A stretch of 64,000 nucleotides of DNA from Eudorina sp. 2006-703-Eu-15 (Eukaryota; Chlorophyta; Chlorophyceae; Chlamydomonadales; Volvocaceae): assembly GCA_003117195.1 (NCBI GenBank), contig BDSI01000026.1, positions 372,001 through 436,000 on the forward strand. The letters run 5' to 3'. The first letter of the stretch is position 1; each line of letters begins with the position of its first letter. The translations under genes were made by a program, and so were the position numbers. Shown piece by piece: positions 12,498 to 25,400 of this stretch. The notes under the pieces were generated by a model, which was given only the letters and a program-made list of their open reading frames with translations, did no database searches and was not told the origin of the DNA.

Positions 12498-13590
12498 ACT
12501 TTGCACAGTTAGGAAACGGCCCCAGAAGTGGGCTCGGTGCGCGCACCGAACAAGTAGGGGGTCGGCTTCCTCGAAGCCGGAAAAAGGGCGGGGCCCCCTA
12601 CAATCCGTATGGGCCGGTTGCTTTACAACGGAAACTCTATTACCGCGCATGAGTGTGAGAGAGTGAAAGGGTGCCATTGAGGGTGTCGTTGATGTTGAAG
12701 GTGGATCGGCGTGCATAGATTGAGCAAGCTCAAGCAGGTAGGTAGCTCCGAAACCAACCTGCAGTACGCGCCGCCAACGGCCGTCTTAACCTTTGGGAAC
12801 TGGTAACGAAGAATATCTACCGCTTTAATGCCCCTATCGTCTTTGGTAACGGAATGGCGCTCGTGAATGCACGGGTCCATGGTCAGCAATTCGCGCGCAA
12901 AAGTCAAACATGAGTTGTTACAAAACAAGCAGAATTACAACCTGACTTTGCTGCTCTTTTGGATGTAATTGAAAGCGTTCAAAATGGTTGAGTCTGCACG
13001 GAGAACAAGGCCATTTTGTGCGGTCGGTACGACGGGGACCCCCTGCCAGCCTTCTGAAAAAATCGTCGCCCTTACTATGCATAGTGTCGAGCCCCGTTTG
13101 CCGGCTTTGTATCCTGGTATACCAGTATTCAGTCCATTTAATAATGCCAATATTACATTTACGGATCTATATGGACTCGTGCGGACACGAGGCAGATTCG
13201 TGAAACGTGGCTCGGTGCGCGCACGGAGCCGTGTTTTGTGGCCTCGCACCCCCACCCGGTGTTGGGAGTAATTTGCGGGAATCGTCGATCTCATGACCAA
13301 TATTACATTTGTTGATTTATGGAGACTAGTGCGGGCACGACACACATCCGTGAAACTTGGCTCGGTGCGCGCGCGCGCACGGAGCCGTGTTTTGTGGCCT
13401 CGCACCCCCCACCCGGTGTTGGGAGTAATCTGCGGGAATCGTCGATCTCATGACCAATATTACATTTGTTGATTTATTGAGACTAGTGCGGGTACGACAC
13501 ACATCCGTGAAACTTGGCTCGGTGCGCGCACGGATCGGTGCGCGCACCGAGCCCACTTCTGGGGCCATTTCCTTCCTCAGTTTGCAACCT
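12498..13590. mobile_element. MITE-like non-autonomous DNA transposon
   Basis: A 32-bp perfect terminal inverted repeat is present at 12518-12549 and 13535-13566 (it begins GGCCCCAGAAGTGGGC on the left). Weaker similarity extends outward to about 12498 and 13590, giving an element of about 1.05-1.1 kb. There is no transposase-like coding sequence inside; instead there is a tandem repeat whose unit also contains the inner part of the inverted repeat. I could not fix a target-site duplication, so superfamily and exact ends are open. Confidence 0.7.
13145..13540 (+). repeat. Tandem repeat, about 152-bp unit, ~2.5 copies
   Basis: The landmark GGCTCGGTGCGCG recurs at about 13209, 13361 and 13514, with the intervening sequence (including TCATGACCAATATTACATTT) nearly identical between the second and third units and more diverged in the first. 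It sits inside the MITE-like element. Confidence 0.9.
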
Positions 13591-13966
13591 GGTATGGCAG
13601 TCCAGCAGCAGATATCAAATCCATAGCAAAAACAGCATCAACATCTCGTCTGTAAATGTTTATGCTGTGTATATGTCACTGAAAGCCGATGCTGTCTCTG
13701 GACCCCGTGCTGCTCAGCCGTCCCTCACCGTTACAGTGCTGTCCATGATATGCGTGTCCTGTACGGCACGCTGCTTGTGTTCGGCGTGAAACGACCTAGG
13801 AGATCTTGTGAAACTTCTATTACAGCGAAGATAGAGCCAGCCAGACCGACGATGCCCATGCTGCGATGAGGCTAAAATGTTGCTGCGGTGACCTCGTGCT
13901 TGTTGAGTCAGGTTGACAGGGGTAGAGTATACTATATATTACGTGTATATTGTTCGTTTGTTTACG
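13591..13966. promoter_or_regulatory. Upstream region of the CoaE gene
   Basis: Relatively AT-rich stretch with TATATATT around 13933, about 35 bases before the dephospho-CoA kinase start. This could be a TATA-like element or 5' UTR; no other signal is supported. Confidence 0.35.
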
Positions 13967-15880
13967 ATGCGCGTTGTGGGGCTTTCCGGCGGAATTGCCT
14001 CAGGCAAAAGCACGGTTTCGAAGCAGCTGGCTTCGCAGGGCATCACAGTTATTGATTGCGATTTATTAGCACGTGAGGCAACTCGCAAGGTAAGTGGTCA
14101 ATTGTAATAACTTGTAACGCCTTCAGCCGTGATCATTTTCACGGCTGCGCCCATGTACAGGGCACGTGGGGTTGGCGCAGGGTGGTCGCCGCTTTCGGTT
14201 CTCAAATCCTCGGTCCGGATGGTGAGTTGGCACGTGTTGGCATACTACGCAAAAATAGCAGGTCGGTGTCGAAGGACCTGATTTGACCCGGCGGACCAAC
14301 GGGTCAGCATAACACGAACGCCGCAAAATAGTCGTGGTCTATCAGAGGTGTCCTTGTTGGTCCGCTAGGACGGTCAGTCGGTCACAGAAATAGCGAGAGG
14401 GGGAGAGAGATCGCCACAGGCGCGACCACGAGAACAGAGGGACAGCAACCCTACCGGGAATCACCCCAAAACACGCCTGCAGCGCTACCTCACCAGGGAG
14501 CCCAAATGGTTCCCCAGCCACCCGGTAAGCCTTTGCATCTTCCGCCAGCAAGGGCTTCGAATCCGCCCATCATGATCGCCGCAGGAGAGTTGGACCGCGA
14601 GCGGCTGGGCGAAATTGTCTTCAACGACGGCGCGGCGCGGCGCAGGCTCAACCACGCGACCCACCTGCCCGTGGCGGCTGCCCTGGCGCGGCGCATCTTC
14701 CTGAGCTGGCTGGCATGCAAGCTGCTCGTGGTGAGCACCCTAAAGACGAACGCACGCGTTGGACATGGGTGAATGGCCTCGTTTACCAAATCAAATCATC
14801 CTGGATCTTCAGACGTGTCGACATGTCCGGCCGCGCCTAGGTTCTCTGCCTGGTGAGCACGGCTGAACAGGGCTGAACCTACAAGGTAGAGACTTGTAGC
14901 CCAACTTTTTACCAAAACCCTTTTCACCGTGTCCTTGTTATGTCAGATTGTTGGTCGCGATGTCCTTGCTTTTCCTGGTCGGGACAGGGCGCCCCGCAAC
15001 ACAGCATTTTACTTTTCACAGACTAACAACCCGCATCCCTCGGTGCCAGGTTATCGATATGCCGTTGCTGTTTGAGACGAAGACGTACAAGCTGACGCGG
15101 CCCAATGTTCTTGTGGCATGCAGCGAGGCGCAGCAGGTTAGCGTCCTTGACAGGGCTAGGGCTAGGGCTAGGTGTGGCCGGGGTCTGGGCTGTTCTGCTG
15201 TTGGGGTGCTGTTGGGGTGCGCATGGCACTTAGTCTTTGGGTGCGTGCATGGATTGGGGGTCTGCAGGCTTGGTAGACTGTTGCCCCCGTCTGCGTTTCA
15301 GGACGAGCTTTGGCGAGCTCCTTTGTAGCCTGTGCAGCGCTGCTACCTCGATCGTCGCGTTGTAGTCTGAGCGATCGCGTGCGGAGAGGGCTGAATCTAG
15401 ATGGGTACTTGTGCTGTGTGCACTCTTACAGCTTGAGAGGCTGCTTCGGAGGGACGGCGGCAGCTCGGAGCGCGCCAAGGCGCGGATAGGCGCCCAACTG
15501 CCCATCAACGAAAAGCGACGGTTGGCGGATATCGTGGTCGAGAACGATGGCTCCCTGGAGTCGTTGCAGGCCAAGGTGGGCCTCGTTATCCGCAGGCACG
15601 GCGCGGCGTGCCTCTCGTTGCACAGGGTGTCGGAGTTCACATGTTTGACTTCAGTCCGGCTCGTATCGGTCCTTGTCGGTGCCCGTGAAGAGCGGCCTGC
15701 GAGGCTATGCTGCCTCTTCAACCGCGTTCCTAATGTGCTGCTCTTTGCACTATGTGAATGATCCCGCAGGTCCGGGACGTCATAACGAGACTGCGGGAGG
15801 GTACCCTGTTCTGGGGTTTGGTTACCTCTCCCTTAGCCTTGGTTGCGGGTGTGGTGTCGGCAGCTCTGGTGTTTTCGTGA
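13967..15880 (+). CDS. COAE: Dephospho-CoA kinase
   Basis: Catalyses the last step of coenzyme A synthesis, ATP-dependent 3'-phosphorylation of dephospho-CoA. Six phase-matched exons: 13967-14089, 14161-14221, 14585-14730, 15050-15136, 15432-15575, 15770-15880; 223 aa. The protein starts [16 protein letters not shown], the P-loop of the CoaE family, followed by the IDCDLLARE segment that binds the acceptor. Exon 3 carries the family's RLGEIVFND and RRLNHATH segments; exon 4 gives IDMPLLFE; exon 5 the Arg-rich lid and an INEKRRLAD helix. The last exon adds a hydrophobic segment (about residues 199-222) ending at the stop, not found in bacterial CoaE; it looks like a C-terminal membrane anchor. 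The start is the first Met that gives the P-loop at the expected distance. No transit peptide is visible. Confidence 0.95.
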
Positions 15881-16411
15881 CGTCTAGCTAAATGGTTGGC
15901 TTCGGAAGGTTTCCACGTGAAAGGACATGGTCCGGGGCTCTCCATCGGGGGACCCCCGTCGTCGCATCCATTCCTCACGTCCATTTCTGTCGTTCAAAAA
16001 TTGCAGTACTGCTTACCAGGAGCTCCAACTTCGCACTCATGGCATAATCGTTGATATTGGGATAATCTCTTTGAGCCGTATTTGTATTTATTGTTCTGCA
16101 CGCGTCGTTCCTGGTGCGAGCCTCATCAACTATCCGCACTGGAAGGGTTGACCGCAGTCCGTTGGCCTTACTTCATTTAGCAACTTTCAATTTTGCTGAC
16201 AACTGTTACTGATAATTATATCCGTCATGTGAATTGCTACCTTCTACCAAATCAGTTATCAGGGCAGTCTCCTGCGTTGCTTGTGCAGCTGGCAGGGCGT
16301 ACTCTATAACGGAAAAATAAGTAATTAGCAACATGATTCTGACACGGTCGAGCAGCAGAGCCGCATGTGTTGCGCTTGAAAAATGACCAAAGGCATAACA
16401 TTGCAACGGTG
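15881..16411. other. Intergenic region CoaE to giant gene
   Basis: AT-richer spacer holding the CoaE 3' UTR and the upstream region of the next gene. No coding sequence, RNA gene or repeat recognised. Confidence 0.4.
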
Positions 16412-19400
16412 ATGCAGCTGGATGTCTTGTCTGTATTCAAGCTACCAGCTGCGTCTTATTCGCAGCCTGGACACTTCGTCCTGCAAGAGGATGGGGCCTT
16501 GACTCTAAAGGTGGAAATATTTGTCAGCTCCTTGCGTTGTTTGGGCGAGTATATTTCATTGCAAGGATTATGCGCAGGAGTTCCGGGAGCAGCAGCGCCG
16601 TGGGTTATCTTGGTCGTCAACTTGCGGATTATTCGCTTGCAGTCGCTCAGCTCGCTATGCTGCCGACCTCAATTCCAGCGGCACGGAGTTCGTCCTAAGT
16701 AAGGGGGCTACAAAACAGCCGTTCTGGGTTCTGGTTGCCGATGAGGATGGCGGAGAAACGTCCGTGCGAGTACAGCCCCTCCGAGGTATGTGTGCTCACG
16801 GCGTACACAGCAGGGGGTGGCTTGCGTCACCCGCGAATCCCACGGCTTTTTGCATTCAATTCTGTTCATGAGCGCACGAAAAGCCTCCAATAAGGGCACG
16901 CCTCATCTGCGTCTGCCAGGTCACCAGCATGTGGTACCAGACTTGCAAGCGCCGGATGGTCTGCCATACGAGGAGCTTCTTGGGCAAGGTCTTCCAGCCA
17001 GCTTTGTCAGGGTCGAGCAGCTTGCAGCCGGGATGGACAATGCTCCCTGCATGACGTCCTGCCAGGCGGTCGTGGAGTCGGCGTTGGAACCGCGCGCGCA
17101 GCTCATCGCCCATGCATTCTGGCGCAGCAGCTGTCCTGGTAAGCTACCGGAACCGGGGCATCCCCTCGCGCACTCCTGCCGAGCCATGGAAGGAGATGTC
17201 CGCACGCACATCCGCGGGCCGGAGTTGCAGTTTGCCAAAGCCCGGGTATTGCCTTGTGGCCGGTGCAGGCAAGCTGGTGCTGGCCGTCACGCGACGCGTC
17301 GCGCCAGTCCCGCGGAGCCTGACCCCGTCTCCCGGGTTCGGCAGGCGTAACGCCGGCAGCAGCCCCAACGGTCGCGCTGATGTGTGGCAGCGCCGCCTGC
17401 GTGAGAAGCCGCAGTGGCACTGGCGGGTGCTGCAGATCACGGCGGACTTCGATTATGTGGGGCCCGCTTCTCAGCAGGGCGGACAGGCGGAACCAGCGGC
17501 GCCGTCGATTCCGGGGATGGCACCGCCTGACCTGATGGCTGTCAGCATGTCGTGGCACCCGCTGGGTAAGGCGGTTCACTCGCCGCTAGGTGCCCTCGTA
17601 TATTGGTAACTGGTTTGGGCCGGGAAAGCACACTGCTGAAACAGATCTGCGGGAGCGGTCGCGCTCAGCCTGCCCTCCACAGATAGATGAAGGCGACGGC
17701 CAGCGAGGTTGAAGAGATTTGACTTGAGCTTGTACAAAAAATTGGCTTCATTTTCACATGGGTTACAGCAGTTGATGTGCGACCGTGTCAAAGCCGCCGT
17801 GCGTGTGCGTGTACCCCTGCCTGCAGGCCTTGCTCTGGCGCTGTGCTTGACGGACAGCAGCGGCCGAAGCAGCGTAGTGACACTGGACGGCAGCTCTCTG
17901 GATGTCGTATGGCGAAGGCGATTGGCGCCAGAGGCGGGCGGACTCGAAGCCATTGCCGGTGGGGCAAGTGTCGGTCTGAATCCTGCACTTCGGGTCCACG
18001 ACAGGGGGCACAAACATGGGTTACATGCGGGTGGGCCCAGTCACAAACTACAGGGTTCGGGAGTAACCTGATCTTCTTAGTGAATTTCCTTGCCTGCTTT
18101 CCCCGGCTCTCCGCGCTATCTGATTGCCCCCTTTGACCATGCTTCTTGGCGTAGGCACGCTGCCGGGCTCGGCGTTCGGCCCGCGTGCCTCTGGCATGGC
18201 CTGGGTCCCGCACACGCCCCTTCTGGCGGTGATCGACGACGAGGGACAGCTCTCGTTGTTTGACGCCCGTGGCAGCCGGAAAGGAGCCGCGGTTCTGCGC
18301 GGGGTGAGCGTACGGAACATGGGTGTTGATCGGTGGCAAACTTAGGACGCCTCTGCCGTCGCAGTCGCAGCGCACCATTACAGTGGATACAGGATTTCAG
18401 GCCCCAAAGACACGGTCAGACCGGCGGGCCACATCAAAGTTTCCCAGCGTTTTGGACCCACACATGACCCACATTGCCTGCATGCTGGCCAACTGCCATG
18501 TTGTGGTCTTGGAAACAGGACCCGCCCAGTCGGGTGTCGCAGGAGGCCGTAAAGGGTAATTGTAGGCGAAGCTCACACCGCCACCACCACCACTACCGGT
18601 CCTGGGGTGCCCGGGAACGTGCACACGCAACGGCACACATGACCTGTGCATGCTTGGAGGCGACCACATCATGCGTGCTTTCAAAGCGGAGGGTTAAGTG
18701 GAGTCAATGCATCAGCACTGCAGTGGCATAGTTGGCTCGCAACATCTCATTCACTTGTATGTCATTTGACGAGGAGACCAGCACGTCAAGCTTGTCTTGC
18801 GATGTGTCCACGCCTTAGGCAAGCAAGTTCGGGGAGTCGACATCCGTCCGTCTGGGCCCAATCCTCGCCGAGGCGAAGCCGCTGCCTGCGGGCGCGGCCC
18901 CTGACTTTATGACTCTCGGCCGCAGCGAGCGGCGCGACAGCGCCGGGTCTGGCACCGGCGTCAGCAATGGCGGACCCCTGCGGCAGACGGGCGGCCAGCA
19001 GCACCAGCTGCAGCCGTCCTTTAGCCTCGCGTTTGCGACGGCGAGGAGGCAGCAAGCTGGGGAGGCGATGGCCGCGGTCGGAGGAGTGGGCGTGGATGCG
19101 CCCATGATGGCGGTCTGCAACGGTGTCGCGGTGGCGCTCGTGCGAGTCATTTTTCCCGACGAGCCAGCTACCCCGCTGGCGCAGTACGGGCAATTGCTCA
19201 ATGGATTGGGTGCTGGCGGGGCGGCAGGGTGTCCGTCGGGTGGCAGTGCCGTCCCGGGCGGTCAGCTGGAGCAGGTCAAGTCGGCTGATAAGGCGGAGGG
19301 GTCACCAGACAGGGACTTGGTGCCAGCTCTGCGCGCCGGCGGCTTGCAGGTGCAGGTGGAGAGCCTGGACCACGCGTCGTCCTTCAACAACAGCACCGTG

Positions 19401-22400
19401 TCCACGCCCTACATGCTGGGTCTGCAGCGCGTCAGCGGCTGCTCGGCGCACGCCGGGGGCGGCAGCGGTGCGGCGGCGCTGCTGCTCACCAGCCGCTCGA
19501 ACGCTTCGGAGGCCCCCGCAGCGCCCGCGTGGCCCCTGCGGTGGCGCACTGTGCTGACAATGCCGCCGCCAGGGGCCGTTGCCATCGCCGCCGGCCATGG
19601 CACCGGCAGCGTGGTGGGCGTGTACAAGGGCGGTGGCGGCCCGCCCTCCGTTGCCGCCTCCTTCGTCACCGCCGGGAGCAAAGCGGACCGGGTTGCCGGA
19701 GGGCCCAATGGTGGCGGCTGGGGCGCATTCCCTTCCCCTGCGGGCAGCACAGCCAACTTGGTGGAACACCCGCATTCCATCGATGGGAACGAGGCTGGGA
19801 GCTCGGTGGCGGGGGACGTTGGCGGCCTGGGCGCAGACGGCGGGGTGCAGAGTGACTGGCATGCGGGCGGCCACGGCCACGGCGGTGCCGCGGCCGGGAC
19901 CGCCGGGCCGGAGGGCTGGCCGGAATCGCTGATCTGCACGGCGCACGGGCCGGTGCGCGCGCTCCGGCAGGGTAACGTTCTGGTCCTGCGGGGCAGCGTC
20001 GCGGAGTCGCTGCAGCACTACCCACAGGCGCATGTGTACGGGTTCCTGCCAGCTTTCCTGGTAAGTACCGCACCCTGTGAATCCCTGCCCGGCGAGAGCG
20101 GGTCCCAACTTGGTTGTTGGCATCGGTCATGCATGCTTTGTTCTGGTTGGATCCAACTAATGCGGAGGGGTCCAGGGTGGTAGGTGGCGGGGTTGACATC
20201 GGTACGCATGCTTCCCGCCCGCGCGCCCTAACCCCGCAATCCACCCTGTCGCGTCGGCCCTTGTCCGCGTCAAGTCTTTGGGGAATGCCAGTTGGCATTC
20301 TGGATGACTAAACGCATGCCTTTGTCGGCACCTGCCCGCAGGCGCTCGTGCACCTACACCGCATAGACGCAGCGGCGCGCCTCCTGCGCGCGTACGCGCA
20401 CTTCACTGGCCGGGTCGCGATGGCTTGCTTGGGGTCCAGCGGTGGCAGTTGCAGCGGAGGCGTTTGCCGCAGCGGGCCCTGCGCTGGCGAACCGGGGCCA
20501 GCCCCGGCGGCAGATGGTCCTGCAAGCGGCGCCGGACTGGTCGCCGAAGCGCTGACCCAGCAGTGGCAGGCGACCATGGTCACCATCCTTGACGGCGCGT
20601 TCACAGACCGTGTGACGACGAGCATCGCGGGGACCGCAACCATTCTCGGGGGCCAGGCTGCGCCTGCGGCGGCTTCCGCCGCCGGCGATCCGGCCACCCA
20701 CACCCGTCGCTACAGCCGAGAAGACGCCCCGCTCCCCAAATGGCAGAACTCCCTCCAGCGCGTCCAGGAGCACCCCCTGGACGCCTGGGGCCAGTCCGAC
20801 GGTCCGGACTGCACCGCTGCTGGCCCGCAGGACCCTTTCCTGAAGGCAGGGGAGGGTGACAGCGTAGGAGACGGGGGAGCCGCGGTCGCCCCCGGCCCGG
20901 CCGCGTCGCCCCCGGCCTCCGTGGCGAGCCCGGGGCGTGAAGCGCCCGGCACTGGGGCGCCATGGGTTGCGGGGATGTCGTCCCCGACGGAGGAATTCGC
21001 GCCCCAAGCCGGTGGGCCCGAGTCACATACGGTGATCGCTGCCTCCGGCAGCATCTCCGACGTCGGCGAGGAGGGCGCTGCCTGCAGCAACAGCGGCGCC
21101 GCCGACGTTTCCGCCGGGGCGCGGCCTGGGGTTCCGCTGGCCGGCGACGCGAGCAGCTGCGGCTCGCCGATTGCCTCGCCGGCGGCGGCGCTCCGGGAGA
21201 TGCTCCGCGTGTGTCTGCAGCTGCTGATGCTGGCCTGTCACGCCATGGCGTTCGTGGCGTTCAGCGCGCACACCGCCGGGCGGGCGGTCGCTGCGGCGGC
21301 CGCGGCGGACCTCCTGGCGCTGCCCATGAGCCCCGCCAGCCCCCGCAGCCCCGGCGGCAGCGTCCTCTCCCGCCAGGCCATGCGGCGGCTGAGCAGCACC
21401 GTCCGGATGCGCAGCTTGAGGACTCGCAGCGTCAGCATGTTCGGGCCGCCCGCGTTGGGCGCCGCTGCCGCGGGCCTGGGCTCCTCCCCGCCCAACCCTA
21501 GACACCTGGGGGCCACGGTGGGCGGCGGCGGCACGCCGTTCGGCGTCACGGAAAGCGCGGTGCCGTTGTACCGCGGCGGTGTTGGAAGCGGCGGCGGCGC
21601 TGGCGCGGGTGCGGCGCCGCCGCCGACGACCCGGCAGTTGCCCTCCGCCGCGTCCATGGTGATCGGCTTTCCCATCCCGGTGGTGTGGCAGACCCAGTCG
21701 CCGCCGCCCCCGATGTCGGCGTCATTGCGTGGCGGGAGCGGTGGCGGCCCCCCGTCTCTCTCACAGATAACCGTGGGGCGGCCATCCTCCCACCAGCACC
21801 CCGCCTCCGGGACATCCACCCACGTGAGCCAAGCCGCCTCCTTCGCGGCCTCCCAGTCTCCACCCGGCAGCCCGCCGTACGCACGCCACCGCGGCCACAG
21901 CCACAGCCAGCAGCAACCCCACATCTCCAACGCACCGCAACAGCAGCAGCAGCAGCAGTCGATAGGCACCATGCGGCTGCAGCTGCACCACTGCGCGTTC
22001 GACGTGACGCGCCTGTGGCAAGACGCGAGCGTGCAGCTGCTGCCCTTGGGCCAGTCGGCCGCCTCCGTGTACCTGAAGCCCGCCTACGCGGCGGGGTTGC
22101 TCCTGATGGCCCACGCCTGCAACGTCCAGCTGCAGGAGCTGGCGCACCGCCACCTGCATGATCGTTTCGACCTCCGCTCCGAAACCCGCGGCGACCCGCG
22201 GGTCCAGCGGCGGCAGCAGCAGCACAGCGACCGGCTGCGGCACGCCTCGAGCGCCGGCGAGCCGCGGCCGCTGGCGGCCGGCCACCCGCACGACCCGCAG
22301 CTGCCCCAGCACCCTCCGCAACACCAGCACGAGGCGTGGCACCCGGGTCCGGAGAAACCGTTGCCAATGCCGCCGCCGTCCCACCACCACCATGCGCATG

Positions 22401-25400
22401 TGCATGTGCACGGCGGCGTGCTACGCGGCGGCGGCTCGGTCGCCCGCGCGCCTCGCGTCAACTGGCCGCTCCTGCGCGCCACCGCCGCCGCGACGCACGC
22501 CGCGGCGGTGTGGCACCAGCTGAACGACTGGCACCGCGCCGCGCTGCTGGTCTTCGCCTGCGCCAACGCGCTCACGCAACAGGGCGGCGGCTCGGAGGAT
22601 CTGGTGCTTCGGTCGCATGCGGGCGGGCGACCGCGGCGAGCCTCAGAGCAGGAGTCCGGCGGGGGCAGGGACTCGGGGCGGGTGGCGGTGGCCACGGCGG
22701 CGACGACCGCCGCCGTCGCCCCACGCAGCGGCTGCGGCTGCGGGGACGGCAGCGGCGCGTGCGCCATCCTGGCGGCGGCGCGAGAGTCGTGCCTGCGAAT
22801 GGGCCAGCGGGTTCTGTTGGTGCAGGTGGGGAGCGCGCCGTGGGCCGCGCGGGAATGGGGAGGAAGGGTAGACCGCCGCGGGGCTGCGGAGAGGGGACTG
22901 CCTCCGACGTGTGTGTTGGCGCGCCGTCCAAGGTCGCGGGGAGTGGATAGGGAGCAAAGACACAAGCGGAAGAGGCGGCCCTGCGGACACGCTTCCTCGT
23001 GGCGCTATTGGGCAGAATCGGGGGCCTGCCTGCCGCGGCAGACGCTTGGTGTGTTACTCAGTTACAGCGGGCCCAGAAAGAGATTATCGGTACACACTCA
23101 CACCAGGGGTAAAGCCCGAGCAGGCTCACGCCGATGACTCTTCATTCATGCACGACGAGTCAGGTTGAAGGCCTGACGTAGCGGCTCTGTGGCACCCCTC
23201 TCGCCCCCCGGCGCCTCCGTAGGTGGGCGCCTGCCAGAAGATGGAGGTGCAGGACGCCTGCGGGGTGCTGCTGGAGCTGGTGGCGCTGCCGCGCCGGCTG
23301 CTGGGGCTGCAGTCCGCGGTGCACGTCTCGCTGCTGCAGAAGGCAAGTCGGGGGCCCGCGCCGCGTCGCGTCGTCCCCTGCTCCCGACGCGGGGCGAGTT
23401 ACGTGTGTGTGTGTGTGGCAAGTTGGGTCCGCCGCCCTCCCACGCTGTCCTCCGGTTGCCGGACTTCTGCGGCCCCCTGATCTGTTCCGCGACACGACAG
23501 CGTTGCTCGGTTTCCCACTTTCGCGGCGTTTGGTTCCGTGTGATACGCGGACACCCGATACGTACCATCCGTGCTGCTGGCCTGGCGAGACTCCAGCTTA
23601 CCTGCTGCGTCGATCGCCGACAGGTCTGCACGCGAGTGGTGGACCTGCTGCCGGCGCGTGTGGCCATCACGCCGCTGCTGCCGGCCGGCTCCGTGCCGCC
23701 GCTGCTGCAGCTCAGCCACGCCGGCATCCGGTCGCAGCTGGTGGCGCACTGCGGCGGCGCGGTCGCGCGGGTGCTTGAGGAGCTGCGGCTGGCGGCGGCG
23801 TGCGGGGGAGGGCTGGTGTCGCTGCGGGATGCGGTCCAGCAGGTGGGTCTGTGGGGGCGCGGTGTGGGCGGGGGACGGAGCGGAGCGCCCATCGGCGCCA
23901 CTCAGATAGTAGTACGGTGTCGTCACGATGCGGTTTTAAAGGTTACTCAGGACTACTCCTGGTACGCGAATCCCAAGTGGGTGAAGAAAAGAAGTGACGC
24001 CCTAACGCAATTATTTGTGTTTCACAATCATGTGGTGTGCTGCTCTGTTCGGCCTCACGCGCGGCCTGGGGCTGCCCTGGGGCTGCACCGCAGATCACGG
24101 ACCACGCCACGGTGGACAGCTGCGTGCGCATGCTGCTGAGGTGGCAGGGGTCGTACGACGGCAGCCGCGTCGACGCCGCTGCGGCGCGGCTGGCGGAGAA
24201 CGTGCAGGACGCCACCCTGCTGCCGGACACCTCGGACTGGGGCCCCGAGTCGGTGCTCCCGTCGCTGCAGGTGTGGCGCTGGGCCCTGCGCGCCATGCCG
24301 CGCTGTCGCATTTCCGTGGGCTAAGGAAGCCGCTCATCAGCGTAGAGGGTCCCGTGGGCTTGGTGTGGAGCTGGGGCCGTGTTCAGCTAGGCGTGATCCG
24401 GCACCGTTTCCCGCTGCCCCGGCCTGCCTTGCGGTCCCAGCCTGTTCCTTTGTACGAACCACGGCTGCTCAGTGCTCTCATCGTTGGGGGCTTTCCGCGC
24501 GCCGGCGGTTTGGGCACCGCCGTCCAAACCATGCACGATCGGGCAATCCATATTGGGCTATCAGGTGTTGTAAATTGTGTCGTCTCCGTGCGGTGCCGCT
24601 GCCAGGACGCCTTCGTGAGCAGCGGCCTCCTCTGCATCGCCGACGCCGGGGCGGTCGTCAAGGCGGCACGCGCGGCCGCGGCGGCGGCGGCGGCGGCTGC
24701 CACCGACAGCGCCTCGCACCTGGCGGAGACCGCGCAGGAGGAGACCCCGGCGGGCGGCGGCGGCGCAGCACCAAACGGGGGCGCGGCCGATCCCAGCCAG
24801 GGCTTGCAGGACCTCGACGAGCTGGCGCTGCTGGTAGGCACGTCGCGAGGGGTGGTCCCTGAACGAGATGCCGACCAGTTGCGGGCCTGAACGTGTGTGG
24901 ACCACGACTCCCAAAGCGTTCTGGGTCGCAACTTTGGTCAGCGACCCAAAGGGTCAGGTCGAAAGAACGCACGCGAGTCGCTGCTGGCCCCCTGGCAGCA
25001 CTTTGTGCGTCGCTTTGTGTGTCTTAAAACGTTTCATCATTAGCGCGTTCATGCAGCCTTTACAGGGCAGCCTCTGCTGGGCAGCCTCCCCGGCAGGCTC
25101 CTGGATGGCCTCCTGAGCGCCTCTTTTTGCCCATTCGGATCGGCGGTCCCAACGCTTTCGCGGCGGGGACGCAGTTCCGAGCGCACATACCCCCTGGTCC
25201 CCCCCTCGTTTGCTCTGGCAGCAGCGCAGTTTGAAAATGTCTACCAATTTCCTATGCCTCCCCCCCTTGCCGGGTTTCCCGTTCCGCGCAGCTGGATATG
25301 ACGCAGCTGCAGCAAACGCTGCTGGCGTCCCTGCAGCCCTTCTTGCACGACGCGCTGCTGGTGCTGCAGGCCCCGCAGTCCGCCGGGGCCCAGCAGCCCC

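Noticed and set aside
15154..15176. GGGCTA triplet repeats suggestive of telomere sequence
   Set aside because: Only three to four short units inside a CoaE intron and not the TTTTAGGG type expected in volvocine algae.
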